Made by a program: the position numbers and the translations under genes. A DNA stretch of 64,000 nucleotides. Origin: Ardenticatenales bacterium. GTDB lineage: Bacteria; Chloroflexota; Anaerolineae; Ardenticatenales; Ardenticatenaceae. Shown here one piece after another: positions 34,286 to 42,730 of this stretch (positions are counted from its first letter, which is position 1; each line of letters opens with the position of its first letter). The DNA is taken from assembly GCA_020634795.1 (NCBI GenBank), contig JACKAZ010000012.1:1-64000 (forward strand), given 5' to 3'. Under the pieces are notes generated by a model. That model was not told where the DNA came from. It ran no database searches and saw only the letters and a program-made list of their open reading frames with translations.

Positions 34286-34306
34286 GGGCGGGCCTTGTGC
34301 CCGCCC
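34286..34306. repeat. REP-like palindrome, copy 3
   Basis: Third identical palindrome, part of the second copy of the 396-bp duplication. Confidence 0.8.
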
Positions 34307-34502
34307 TCCTCGATTGCCAGCAGGGACATTGTCGAGGCAGCCGCGCGACGGGTGAGGCAGAGAGCAATACCCCGTGGCACACGGCCGCATGCGTGGCTTG
34401 CTGCGCCAGATTCTTCGCTCCGCTCAGAATGACAAGTCGGTGGGAGTGATCGCGCGGCTTTAACATCCGGCCCGCTCCCTCGCTTCCCACATTTCCTCCG
34501 CG

Positions 34503-35486
34503 TTACAAGTAGCCGAGGCTTTGCAAATCCTCGCGCGGCTCGGTGAAGGAGCAGGAGCCGTAGGAGATGAGGGCACGTTGGCGGAGATCCGCGATTTGTT
34601 CCGTGGTGGCGCGGAGGTTGCGCCACTGCATCGCATCGTCAGTGAAGGTGAAGGCGGCGTTGTCCTGTTCCAGCATGATCTGGGTGAGGATGTTCATCGG
34701 CAGATTGTTGCTCCAATCGAGCAGCCCAGCGAAAAAGAGGTTGAAGAAGCCGTGCTGGATGTGCCCTTCCTCCTCGTTGAAGGCGCGGACGGGGTGGTGG
34801 AGCCCCGCCGTCGCCTTGAGCGGGACGTTGGCGGCGTGGGCCACGTCGATGGCGAAGGCGACCTGCTCGGGGAAGGGGAAGGCGGGGTTGGGGGTGCGCC
34901 CGCAGCGCAGCTTGAAGCCGACCGCCCGCCGCCCGACGGCGTGGTTGTGCGCCGCAATCGCCTCGACCGTCAGCGCGACCCGCTCGGCCCAGTGCGCGTT
35001 GGGCGGCACTTCGTAGAAGATCATCGGATCGCCGATGGGGGCCAGCCGCTGGTCGACCGCCGCCATCAGCCGCTGGTCGTCCTTCAGGTTGAGCGTATCG
35101 AGCAAACCATCATCGGGCAGCGTTGCTTCGATCACGTCGACGCGTACCGCACGGCCATGGCGCTGCTGGAACGTGGCGATTTGCGAGGCCGCGACCTCGA
35201 TATGGCTGAGGAAAAGATCGCGGCTATCGCCACGACCGGGCAGCACGGCAAGGGGCAAGGGATCGGCATCGCTCAATTGCGTGGGCAGCGCCGCGCTCAG
35301 CGCGTCCAAGCGGCTGGCGGGGACGATGAAGCGGCCCAGCATCCACGCTTCCGGCTCTTGGCGGTAGCGCAGGTAGTTGTCGATCGCGTGTTGCATCGTC
35401 AGTTCGGCGGGCGGGAAGAGGCCCGCGTAGTCGATCAGGCCGTGCATCAGGGCGCGGAGGCTGGCGGGAGTCGTGGTGTCGCTCAT
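34503..35486 (-). CDS. Conserved protein of unknown function (probable TIM-barrel-like)
   Basis: A 327-residue cytoplasmic protein. It has a distinctive N-terminal motif (LMHGLIDYAGLFPPAELTM) and a C-terminal half with FKLRCGRTPNPAFPFPEQV, VPLKATAGLHHPVRAF and HGFFNLFFAGLLDW. The alternation of strand and helix with Lys and His at strand ends suggests a barrel enzyme of aldolase type, but no reaction is known to me and none is asserted. ATG 35486 is preferred; a start 39 bases upstream is possible. Its 3' end has been tandemly duplicated downstream. Confidence 0.75.
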   Translation of the reverse strand: MSDTTTPASLRALMHGLIDYAGLFPPAELTMQHAIDNYLRYRQEPEAWMLGRFIVPASRLDALSAALPTQLSDADPLPLAVLPGRGDSRDLFLSHIEVAASQIATFQQRHGRAVRVDVIEATLPDDGLLDTLNLKDDQRLMAAVDQRLAPIGDPMIFYEVPPNAHWAERVALTVEAIAAHNHAVGRRAVGFKLRCGRTPNPAFPFPEQVAFAIDVAHAANVPLKATAGLHHPVRAFNEEEGHIQHGFFNLFFAGLLDWSNNLPMNILTQIMLEQDNAAFTFTDDAMQWRNLRATTEQIADLRQRALISYGSCSFTEPREDLQSLGYL

Positions 35487-35635
35487 GGTGTTGGCTCGTG
35501 GTGACCTGTTGATGATGTGCGGCAATTTTGGGCGAAAGTGGGAAAACGGAAAAGCGTTGAAACGTCAAAGCGTTCAAGCGGTTCGTGCGCTCGCTAAGCG
35601 CATCGCTTACTTCGTGTAGTGATCCAACCTTCAGT

Positions 35636-38596
35636 CTACCGGATGATGTTACAGCGAGGCAGCGCCGCCTGTAAGGTCGATACCTGCTCATCGCTAACCG
35701 GCGTGTTGTTCAGAGACAACCATCGTAGGTTGGCGAGGTCGTGGAGCGGGGCGAGATCGGCGACCGGCGTGTTGTTCAGATACAACAGTTCGAGGTTGGA
35801 CAGGGCGTGGAGCGGGGCGAGATCGGCGACCTCCGTGCCGTTCAGAGACATCGTGAGTAAGCCAGAAAGGGAGGCAAGCGGGTCAAGATCGGCAACCGGC
35901 GTGTTGTCCAGATCCAACCGTTGGAGGTTGGCGAGGGCGTGGAGCGGGGCGAGATCGGCGACCGGCGTGTTGTCCAGAGACAACAGTTGAAGGTTGGTCA
36001 ATTCTCCCACTGGGACCGTCAATTCAGGCAGCCATAGAGCTGTTAAGCGATGCAGAATACGATGGGCAAACTCCTCTTGGTCGAAGTAGTCCCACACCTG
36101 CCCTATCTCTTGCGCGATAGGCGGCACACCGCCCCACCACGTCCTATCAGCGGCATCTGGCATCGCCGCCACATAGCCTTCCAATGTTTGCAACGCCTTC
36201 GCCCCGCCGATCATGGCGAGGGCGCGGATGGACGCAGCGTTTTCATCCTCGGAATGAGCTTCGTTGTAAGCAAGGTGTGGCACGGCGGCCTCGCCAACGG
36301 CGGCAATGTCCCGCGCATCCTCCATGGTCTGCGGGGGGAAGAGATCGCAGCATTGCTCGATGGCTGCTTGCTCCGCCCCTGGCGTAAGCCAGCCGTGGTC
36401 GGCGGATTCGAGCGTCGCCAGCGCCAGCAGCTTTCTGCGGCGAATTTTGTCGTTGTCCAGCCTGCCGCTGAAGGTGAGGATCTTCTTGTGAAGCGCCCGC
36501 CGCTCGTGGTTGGGGGTCACGCGGGAGGCCATCACCAGCGTAATCACCCCGCGCCATGCCGGATCGTCGATGCGCTCGTAGAGCGACGGAACCTTGCTCC
36601 GCTGCGGCAGTCGCAGCGCGGCGAGGTATTCTTGCAGGGTGCGATGGACGAATTCGACCTGTTGATCGACCACCGGATCCCAGATGACGTTGCTCCGTTC
36701 GATGTAGTAGTTGCGAACCTTCGCCGGATCGATCTCATACAGCCGCAGCAAAGCGAAGGCATTGACCAGCTCTTTATCGAACTTGTCGGCCTCGGTCGTA
36801 CTTTCGCCATTCTCAAACATCCAGAGCGCCAAATCACCCAGAATCTGCTTGCTATTGTCGGTGCTTTTCAGCTTCTCGTGGGGCGGGGGTAAAGGCACAT
36901 CCCGCTTGGAATCCCGTTTCCAGAAGAGCATGTCCAGCACCAAATCGTAGAGCTTGGCCCGATTGTTGGGAATGTCTTCCTTCTCGTCCCGATGGAGGGC
37001 GCAGATCAGTGCGCAGAGCAGCGGAGTTTCGGCAAGCTGCTGGACGCGCGGCCGCTGGATCAGCAGCCGCTTGAGTCGCTCGCCGGTCGCGGGCAGCTTC
37101 TCCCGCTCTTCCACATCTTGCTCTGCTTCGGCTGCGGCCCTGTGCCATTTGTCGATGAATAGCTCGATCTCTTGTCGATCCATCCACTGCAAGCGAACCG
37201 GCGCGAAGTAATGCCGCTCCGTCCACTGCTTCCACTCCGGCCAGCGTTCGCTGTCCACCGCTTCGGGGCGAGAGCTGATGAGATAGCGAGCGTAGGGGAA
37301 GGCACGGAGCAGACAATCCACCTCGTCCAGCAGTCTGTCGCGCAGCTCGTAGGGCAGCTCATCAACCCCGTCGATCAGCACGACGGCGCGTCCACTGCGA
37401 AGCTGGCGGTGGGTCCAGCCGCTGGGCATTTCGCCCACGGTGGTCCGCATCAGCTTGGTGAACAGCTCGGGCGGCGGGAAGCCTCGATGGTCCGCGTTGT
37501 CGGGCGTGATCCAATCGCGCAGCCGAATGTAGAAGGGGGTGTAATCGCGCAATTCCGTGAAGGTGGGCGGACAATCGCCATTTGCCAAACGGACTGCCAG
37601 CCAGCGGAGCAGGGTGGTTTTGCCCGACCCGCCTTCGCCGACCAGCAGGATGCGCGGTTCGGTGGTGACCGCCTGCTCGAAGGACAACTGCTTGCTCCGC
37701 AGTTGGTGGAGCAGCGGGGCGATCTCTTTGCCCGCGATCTGTTGCAGCAGCCGCCGCTGGTGGCGCGGATCGCTCAACCACGTCTCGGCCCTCAACGCAA
37801 CGCGATCAGCCGCTGTGGAGCCGTCCATCGTCAGATCGGCCAGCAACTCATCCAGTTGCGCGCGCTCTTCCGCGCTGAGCGTACTGGCACGCTGCACTTT
37901 CAGCGAAAGATAGGCGCTGGAGAGTGGAAAATATTTCTGCGTGGTATCGACCGGGCTGCCGATGCCGAAGAGGTCGAGCCGGTCGAGCCGCCGCAGAATC
38001 TCGTTGTAGTATTCCCTACGGTACTCCTCATCTTCATGTGAGGGGCGTGCCAAGAGTTCCTCGACCAACTCTACGAGGGTATCCGTGCGCTGCACGTGGT
38101 AGCGCCAAAGTTCCTGCTCGATGCCCTGCAACGTCATCAGCGTTGGTTCCAGCCGCTGGCAGATCAGCGCGATCATGCGCTCATAGAGGTGGCTTGGTGC
38201 GTCGCCGAGCAGCTTCGTCGCGTCGGGGCGCTGGCGCAGCAGCGCTTCGGCAATGCGTTCGGCATCGAGCTTACCATCGACGACCAGCGCGGCATCGAGG
38301 TGGGCCAGCGTCAGCGCGACCTCGCGCAACAGTGCCTCACGATCGCCCTTGTCCAACCGCCCGATTTCGTGTTGCAAGGCGTTGCCCAGATCGCTGGCGA
38401 CCGATGCCACCACCGTGGCAAGGCGCTGCGACTCGGCGCGGTCGGTCAGCGCGGCCCTTGTACCCTCGCCCGCCTCCTTGAGCAAGGCATCGCCCATCGC
38501 CTCGACCAGCTCGCCGCCCCCCCATTGCTTCAACAGCGCTTTGCCCAGCGCCACGCCCAACGAAAGCGCCACGCTCGTCGTCGAAAAAAGTGCCAT
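35636..38596 (-). CDS. NACHT NTPase with N-terminal helical domain and C-terminal leucine-rich repeats (bacterial NLR-like)
   Basis: A 986-residue protein. The N-terminal ~250 residues are helical (ALSLGVALGKALLKQWGGGE), similar in style to NACHT N-terminal helical domains. The NACHT core has Walker A VGEGGSGKTTLLRWLA (near 317), Walker B AVVLIDGVDELP (near 404), LISSRPEAV and the helical arm with LAETPLLCALICALHR. After a winged-helix/helical region with VEFVHRTLQEYLAALRL, five 22-residue LRRs (LSLDNTPVADLAPLHALANL) close the protein from about residue 855. STAND NTPases of this architecture act as phage-infection sensors in other bacteria; that role here is inferred. ATG 38596 gives the natural N-terminus. 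No effector gene is adjacent. Confidence 0.88.
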   Translation of the reverse strand: MALFSTTSVALSLGVALGKALLKQWGGGELVEAMGDALLKEAGEGTRAALTDRAESQRLATVVASVASDLGNALQHEIGRLDKGDREALLREVALTLAHLDAALVVDGKLDAERIAEALLRQRPDATKLLGDAPSHLYERMIALICQRLEPTLMTLQGIEQELWRYHVQRTDTLVELVEELLARPSHEDEEYRREYYNEILRRLDRLDLFGIGSPVDTTQKYFPLSSAYLSLKVQRASTLSAEERAQLDELLADLTMDGSTAADRVALRAETWLSDPRHQRRLLQQIAGKEIAPLLHQLRSKQLSFEQAVTTEPRILLVGEGGSGKTTLLRWLAVRLANGDCPPTFTELRDYTPFYIRLRDWITPDNADHRGFPPPELFTKLMRTTVGEMPSGWTHRQLRSGRAVVLIDGVDELPYELRDRLLDEVDCLLRAFPYARYLISSRPEAVDSERWPEWKQWTERHYFAPVRLQWMDRQEIELFIDKWHRAAAEAEQDVEEREKLPATGERLKRLLIQRPRVQQLAETPLLCALICALHRDEKEDIPNNRAKLYDLVLDMLFWKRDSKRDVPLPPPHEKLKSTDNSKQILGDLALWMFENGESTTEADKFDKELVNAFALLRLYEIDPAKVRNYYIERSNVIWDPVVDQQVEFVHRTLQEYLAALRLPQRSKVPSLYERIDDPAWRGVITLVMASRVTPNHERRALHKKILTFSGRLDNDKIRRRKLLALATLESADHGWLTPGAEQAAIEQCCDLFPPQTMEDARDIAAVGEAAVPHLAYNEAHSEDENAASIRALAMIGGAKALQTLEGYVAAMPDAADRTWWGGVPPIAQEIGQVWDYFDQEEFAHRILHRLTALWLPELTVPVGELTNLQLLSLDNTPVADLAPLHALANLQRLDLDNTPVADLDPLASLSGLLTMSLNGTEVADLAPLHALSNLELLYLNNTPVADLAPLHDLANLRWLSLNNTPVSDEQVSTLQAALPRCNIIR
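35701..36030. repeat. Five 66-bp tandem repeats encoding the LRRs
   Basis: Copies begin at 35701, 35767, 35833, 35899 and 35965, exactly 66 bp (22 codons) apart. Copies 1, 2 and 4 share long identical stretches (GTGGAGCGGGGCGAGATCGG), while copy 3 is diverged. DNA-level similarity implies recent expansion or gene conversion. Confidence 0.88.
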
Positions 38597-38690
38597 GTGA
38601 TATACCCCAAGCCGGTGCGAAATACGGGTCGATGCCCGATTGTACGACGAGGAACACAAAATGAGAAGCGTTTGGTACACCCGCATCCAT

Positions 38691-38910
38691 GTAGGGTCGG
38701 GCCGCCGTGCCCGACCTGTTACCCGTTGCATGTTGGACGGGCCGCCGTGCCCGACCTGTTACCCGTTGCATGTTGGACGGGCCGCCGTGCCCGCCTGTTA
38801 CCCGTTGCGTGTTGGTCGGGCCGCCGTGCCCGACCCGTTGCGTATTGCGTGTCGGACGGGCCGCCGTGCCCGACCCGTTGCATGTTGGACGGGTCGCCGT
38901 GCCCGACGCA
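38691..38910. repeat. Array of six GC hairpin units upstream of the NACHT gene
   Basis: The core CGGGC-CGCCGT-GCCCG palindrome recurs about every 33-42 bp, six times, joined by CTGTTACCCGTTGCATGTTG-type linkers. The first unit (38695-38716) has perfect 8-bp arms. The array occupies most of the space between the divergent NACHT and rhodanese genes. Spacing is short and linkers are near-identical, so it is not a CRISPR. Confidence 0.85.
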
Positions 38911-39040
38911 GCTTGGGGATGTGCTATGATTATCACGCTGGCCAGCGTTCGGATGCCGGACGCAGACTTAGGCGTTACGTCCTTTTACCTACTTCGTATA
39001 GCAACAGAACCATCATAATCCCCATATCTGGAGAAATACC

Positions 39041-39478
39041 ATGACCAAATCCCGACAAACCCCCCTTTTCCTCCTGCTGAGCCTCGCGATTGCGCTGCTG
39101 GTTGCTGCGTGTAGCAGCGGGGGAAGCTCGACGGCACCCGCTGCAGAAGTCGATGTCAATGCGTTGCCCGACACGGTCACCGCGCAGCAGGTCGCCGCGC
39201 TGCAAGAAAGCAATGCCGATGTGCTGGTGCTCGATGTGCGCGAACTGTCCGAGTACGAAGCAGGCCACATCCCGGGCGTCACGCTGATGCCAGTGGGGGA
39301 GGTGGCTTCACGTCTCAACGAGATTCCAGAGGACAAGCCGGTGATCGTGACGTGCCGCAGCGGGAACCGCAGCGGACAAGTCGCTAATTTCCTGCGCGAA
39401 CAGGGATACGAGAACATCCACAATATGCAGGGCGGGATTCTGGCGTGGGAAGCGGCGGGGCTTGCGGTAGAACGGTAA
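39041..39478 (+). CDS. Rhodanese-domain lipoprotein
   Basis: A 145-residue protein. A signal peptide with lipobox LVAAC (Cys24) and a Ser/Gly-rich tether precede one rhodanese domain: VLVLDVRELSEYEAGHIPGV, then the active-site loop VTCRSGNRSG (Cys near 104) and GYENIHNMQGGILAWEAAGL. It could carry persulfide sulfur at the outer face of the membrane; the acceptor is unknown. It is monocistronic and followed by a strong terminator. A possible -10 (TATGAT) lies at about 38924-38929. Confidence 0.92.
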   Translation: MTKSRQTPLFLLLSLAIALLVAACSSGGSSTAPAAEVDVNALPDTVTAQQVAALQESNADVLVLDVRELSEYEAGHIPGVTLMPVGEVASRLNEIPEDKPVIVTCRSGNRSGQVANFLREQGYENIHNMQGGILAWEAAGLAVER

Positions 39479-39519
39479 AGCGGTAGCGCGTTGAAGCGTT
39501 CAAGTGCGACTCACCACTC

Positions 39520-39556
39520 AAAAAGGCCTCTCAGTTCGAGAGGCCTTTTTGTTTTT
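39520..39556. terminator. Strong bidirectional intrinsic terminator
   Basis: A perfect 13-bp stem (39520-39532 with 39538-39550) around AGTTC, with a T-run on the + strand (TTTTTGTTTTT) and an A-run on the opposite side. It lies between the convergent rhodanese gene and the efflux operon and can serve both. Confidence 0.92.
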
Positions 39557-39604
39557 GCCTGCGATCGGGTTCCAGCCCTGATCAAGCGAACGCCTTCGAC
39601 CCCT

Positions 39605-40558
39605 CTATCGTCCCTCGCCCCGCGCTTGCTCGGCGGCAACTTGGAGCTTGAAGACATCTTCGAGCGTGGGGGCAGAGCCAACGACGGTGGCATCGCGAAA
39701 GCCAGCGCTATGCAACGCCGCCGCAAGGCTGGTGGCAGTGTGGCGATCATCGCACGTCACGGCGTGGAGTTCGTTGCCCAACAGCCCAACGTCAACTACG
39801 CCGGACAATGCTTTGAGATAATCCAACGCAGGAAGCAACGCACCGACCGTGATTTGCCATGTGGGGCCGGGCAAGCGCGTGGCCTTGAGCTGGCTCGGCG
39901 ATCCCATGGCCAGCAGCCGTGCGTGGTACATGATCCCCAGCCGTGTACAATGCTCCGCTTCATCCATGTAATGCGTGGAAATCAGCACCGTTTTGCCCTG
40001 CTCGGCCAGATCATAGATCAAGTCCCAAAACAAACGCCGGGCGAGCGGGTCGACGCCGCTCGTTGGCTCATCCAAGATGAGCAGGCTCGGCTCGTGGAGT
40101 ATGGCGATAGCCAACGCTAGGCGCTGCCGCCAACCGCCCGCCAATGCCCCGGCCCGCTCTCCGGCAAGGGACGCCAGATGGATCAGCTCCAACACTGACT
40201 CGATCCGCCGCCTCAACATCGTGCCGTTGAGTCCGTAGACCCCACCGTAAAACGCAAGGTTCTCCCGTACGGTCAACTCCTCATAAAGCGCGAACTTCTG
40301 GCTCATGTAGCCGACGTGGGGGCGCAGCGCCTCGGCTTCGGTCAAACTGTCATAGCCGAGCACACGGGCAGCACCCGCCGTGGGTTGAAGCAAGCCAAGC
40401 AACATGCGAATCGTGGTCGTCTTTCCGCTGCCATTCGGCCCCAGATAGCCAACGATCTCCCCCGGATAGACGTCGAACGACACATCGTCGACCGCCGTAA
40501 AATCACCGAAGCGCTTCGTCAAATGCTCGGCCACAATCACCGGCCCAACCGCCTTCAT
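39605..40558 (-). CDS. ABC transporter ATP-binding protein (efflux operon, second ATPase)
   Basis: A 317-residue ATPase with Walker A LGPNGSGKTTTIRML, signature in the variant form LAGGWRQRLALA, Walker B LLILDEPTSGVDP and switch His in STHYMDEAEHC. It has the C-terminal extension of ABC-2 drug exporters. It is the last gene of the operon, overlapping the preceding ATPase by ATGA. In Enterobacteria the two ATPases of the YbhFSR-type exporter are fused in one chain; here they are separate genes. Confidence 0.9.
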   Translation of the reverse strand: MKAVGPVIVAEHLTKRFGDFTAVDDVSFDVYPGEIVGYLGPNGSGKTTTIRMLLGLLQPTAGAARVLGYDSLTEAEALRPHVGYMSQKFALYEELTVRENLAFYGGVYGLNGTMLRRRIESVLELIHLASLAGERAGALAGGWRQRLALAIAILHEPSLLILDEPTSGVDPLARRLFWDLIYDLAEQGKTVLISTHYMDEAEHCTRLGIMYHARLLAMGSPSQLKATRLPGPTWQITVGALLPALDYLKALSGVVDVGLLGNELHAVTCDDRHTATSLAAALHSAGFRDATVVGSAPTLEDVFKLQVAAEQARGEGR

Positions 40559-41523
40559 GGTCGCACCTCGCTTGACATAACGTTATGGCGATCTAGAAGG
40601 GAGATAAATAGATCCTCTAGGGTAGGGGGGATTGGTCGCAGCGACGACAGGACGATACCCGCCTCCGCAAGTACGGGCGGAAGTTGCTTCATTGTCTCCT
40701 CAACGTCGTGGACAAAGAGATGGAGCGACTCGCCGAAGGTGAGCGCATCGACCACGCCGGGCAAGGTCATCACGACCTGACGCGCCCGCTTCAGCGGCGT
40801 TGCCGTCAGCTCCAACACGCTGCCGTTGAACTGTGCGATTAGCTGCTGGGGCGTGCCCTCCGTCAGCAGACGTCCCTGATAGAGAAAGCCGACCCGCTGG
40901 CAGCGGACCGCCTCGTCCATATAGGGAGTGCTGACGACCACGGCCAAGCCCTCGGACAGCAACCGAATGATAAGCTGCCAAAAATCCTGGCGGGCCACGG
41001 GATCCACCCCGCCGGTCGGCTCATCCAGCAGCAGGATGGGCGGTTCGTGGATGAGGGCGCAGGCCAAGCTCAGCTTTTGTTTCATCCCCCCCGACAATCG
41101 ACCGGCCAGCCGATCCTCGACGCCGGTCAGGCCGACAAAGTTCAACAGTTGGTCCGCCCGCTCCGCCCGACGTTGGGGGGACATGTCGCGGACCTCGCCA
41201 AAGAACTGCAGGTTTTCGGCCACGGTCAGATCGCCATATAGACTGAACTGTTGAGAGAGATAGCCGAGCTGGGCCCGCGCTTGCACGGGATTCTGGCGGA
41301 GATCGTGACCCATCAGCGAGATCTCGCCCCCGTCCGGCGCCAGCACCCCGGCCAGAAGGCGAAGTGCGGTGCTTTTGCCCGCGCCGTCCGGCCCCACAAG
41401 GCCATAGGCCTCGCCTTCGTACACGGTCAAGGAGAGCGCGTCAAGCGCCTGGAGTGTGCCGTAGGCTTTGCGAAGATCAGCCGCGCGGATGCGGGGCGAG
41501 ACAGCGTTCAGGTTGTTCATCAT
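40555..41523 (-). CDS. ABC transporter ATP-binding protein (efflux operon, first ATPase)
   Basis: A 322-residue ATPase with Walker A VGPDGAGKSTALRLLAG, signature LSGGMKQKLSLACALIHEP and Walker B ILLLDEPTGGVDP; the switch residue is in STPYMDEAVRC, where the His is replaced by Pro, as often occurs in the less active site of such pairs. It starts inside the HlyD stop (ATGA). With the second ATPase it should form an asymmetric dimer driving the ABC-2 permease. Confidence 0.9.
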   Translation of the reverse strand: MMNNLNAVSPRIRAADLRKAYGTLQALDALSLTVYEGEAYGLVGPDGAGKSTALRLLAGVLAPDGGEISLMGHDLRQNPVQARAQLGYLSQQFSLYGDLTVAENLQFFGEVRDMSPQRRAERADQLLNFVGLTGVEDRLAGRLSGGMKQKLSLACALIHEPPILLLDEPTGGVDPVARQDFWQLIIRLLSEGLAVVVSTPYMDEAVRCQRVGFLYQGRLLTEGTPQQLIAQFNGSVLELTATPLKRARQVVMTLPGVVDALTFGESLHLFVHDVEETMKQLPPVLAEAGIVLSSLRPIPPTLEDLFISLLDRHNVMSSEVRP

Positions 41524-42572
41524 TCAAAATAGACGTCGGCGACCATCCCGGGCTTCAGCTTCCCTTCGGGATTGTCGAGCGCCACCTCCACCGCAAAGAC
41601 GGTGAGCGACCGCCCTTGATCGGTCTGCGTGTTACGGGGGGTGAACTCGGCGCGATTCGCGATGTGACGGATCGTCCCCACGAACTGCTCATCGGGATAA
41701 GCATCCACCCTCACGGTGGCGATGCCGCCCGTTTGCAGAGAGCCAAGATCATCTTGGGACAGATAAACGGTCAGGGTTGGCTGGCTCAGGTCGGCCAGCT
41801 CGATGAGCGTCGCGCCACTCATTGCCAACTCTCCGGGTTCGATCAGGCGGCGCAACACCACGCCCGAGATCGGTGCCACCAACGTCGCTCGGCTCCGTTG
41901 AAGATCGGCGAGCTCCAGCGCGGCCTGCGCCGCTTCTACTTGGCTTTGCGCGGCCGCTACGTGGGCCTGCGCCGCATCGACCTGTGCGTCGGCGGCGGCC
42001 AGTTGCTCCGGACGCGCACCGTCGGCCACGGTCGCTTGCTGTGCGGTCGCTTGGTCGAGCGATGCCTGGGCCAAAGTGAGCTGCTGCTGCAAGAGCAGGG
42101 CGTTGGCGCTGCCCTCACTGCCGACGGGCAAGGCATCGACCGCCGCCTGCAGGCTCTCTCGCGCGGCCTCGGCCCGCTGCACGGTGGTGTCGGCGAGATC
42201 GCGCTGCGCATCGGTCGCGCCCGCCGCCAACAGGTCGCGCTGCGCTTCCGCCGCGTCGACCGCCGCTGCTGCCGCCGCGTGCTGCGCCTGCGCGGCGCTG
42301 AGGGCGGCCTCGGCCTGACGGCGCTGACCCTCGATCATTGCCGTGTCGAGCTGGACCAACTCATCCCCCTCGGCGACCACCTCTCCCTCATTGACCGCAA
42401 TCGAGAGAACTCGAGCCGGCATTTCGGCGGCTACCGACACGCTCATCGCTTCCACGGTGCCCGAGGCGGAAACCCAGCCCTCCGTAGCCGGGGACTGTTG
42501 GCCCTGCCAGCGCCAAAACACCGCCACCGCCAAGAGGAGCAGCAGAAAAATAGGTAGGATACGGTTGCGCAT
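41520..42572 (-). CDS. HlyD/YbhG-family membrane fusion protein
   Basis: A 350-residue protein with an N-terminal anchor (ILPIFLLLLLAVAVFW), a biotinyl-lipoyl half (SVAAEMPARVLSIAVNEGEVV), an Ala/Gln-rich coiled-coil hairpin of about 150 residues, the second half (ATLVAPISGVVLRRLIEPGEL) and a beta-barrel ending LKPGMVADVYFE. It links the ABC-2 exporter to the outside. A GGAGAA ribosome site precedes ATG 42572. It is separated from the permease gene by 158 bp of repeat-rich sequence. Confidence 0.9.
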   Translation of the reverse strand: MRNRILPIFLLLLLAVAVFWRWQGQQSPATEGWVSASGTVEAMSVSVAAEMPARVLSIAVNEGEVVAEGDELVQLDTAMIEGQRRQAEAALSAAQAQHAAAAAAVDAAEAQRDLLAAGATDAQRDLADTTVQRAEAARESLQAAVDALPVGSEGSANALLLQQQLTLAQASLDQATAQQATVADGARPEQLAAADAQVDAAQAHVAAAQSQVEAAQAALELADLQRSRATLVAPISGVVLRRLIEPGELAMSGATLIELADLSQPTLTVYLSQDDLGSLQTGGIATVRVDAYPDEQFVGTIRHIANRAEFTPRNTQTDQGRSLTVFAVEVALDNPEGKLKPGMVADVYFE

Positions 42573-42730
42573 GGCTTCTCCGGGAGTCGTTGGTCGTTAG
42601 TGATGGTGCATGGTGCATGGTGCAGGAGAGCTCCATTTTACGGTCTGGGGCGGTGCATGGTGCGTGGTGCATGAGAGCTCCAGTCTCCATCGCCTCGACA
42701 GGGCAAAAGCTCTGGCGGATGGGACACCGA
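42573..42730. repeat. Repeat-rich spacer inside the efflux operon
   Basis: Two imperfect copies of a GGTGCATGGTGCATGGTGCA...GAGAGCTCCA block lie at about 42600-42637 and 42652-42685. No coding frame is supported; if transcribed, it is an internal untranslated region between permease and fusion-protein genes. Confidence 0.6.

Larger units (their letters stand above)
33851..34642. repeat. 396-bp tandem duplication (two copies)
   Basis: 33851-34246 and 34247-34642 align at a constant offset of 396 bases with only scattered differences. Each copy holds the REP-like palindrome, a GTCATTCTGAGCGGAGCG-type repeat (reverse strand), and the last ~40 codons of the gene at 34503. Only the right-hand copy of that gene end is joined to the rest of the gene. 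Confidence 0.88.

Noticed and set aside
33873..34490. Small reading frames such as those reading VILSGAKNLA and CHSERSEESG
   Set aside because: These peptides are well-known translations of widespread intergenic repeats (ATTCTGAGCGGAGCG-type) and lie wholly in the duplicated repeat unit.
38691..38910. Possible CRISPR array
   Set aside because: The period is only 33-42 bp, the repeated part is a palindrome plus linker and the intervening sequence is itself repeated rather than unique; no cas gene is near.
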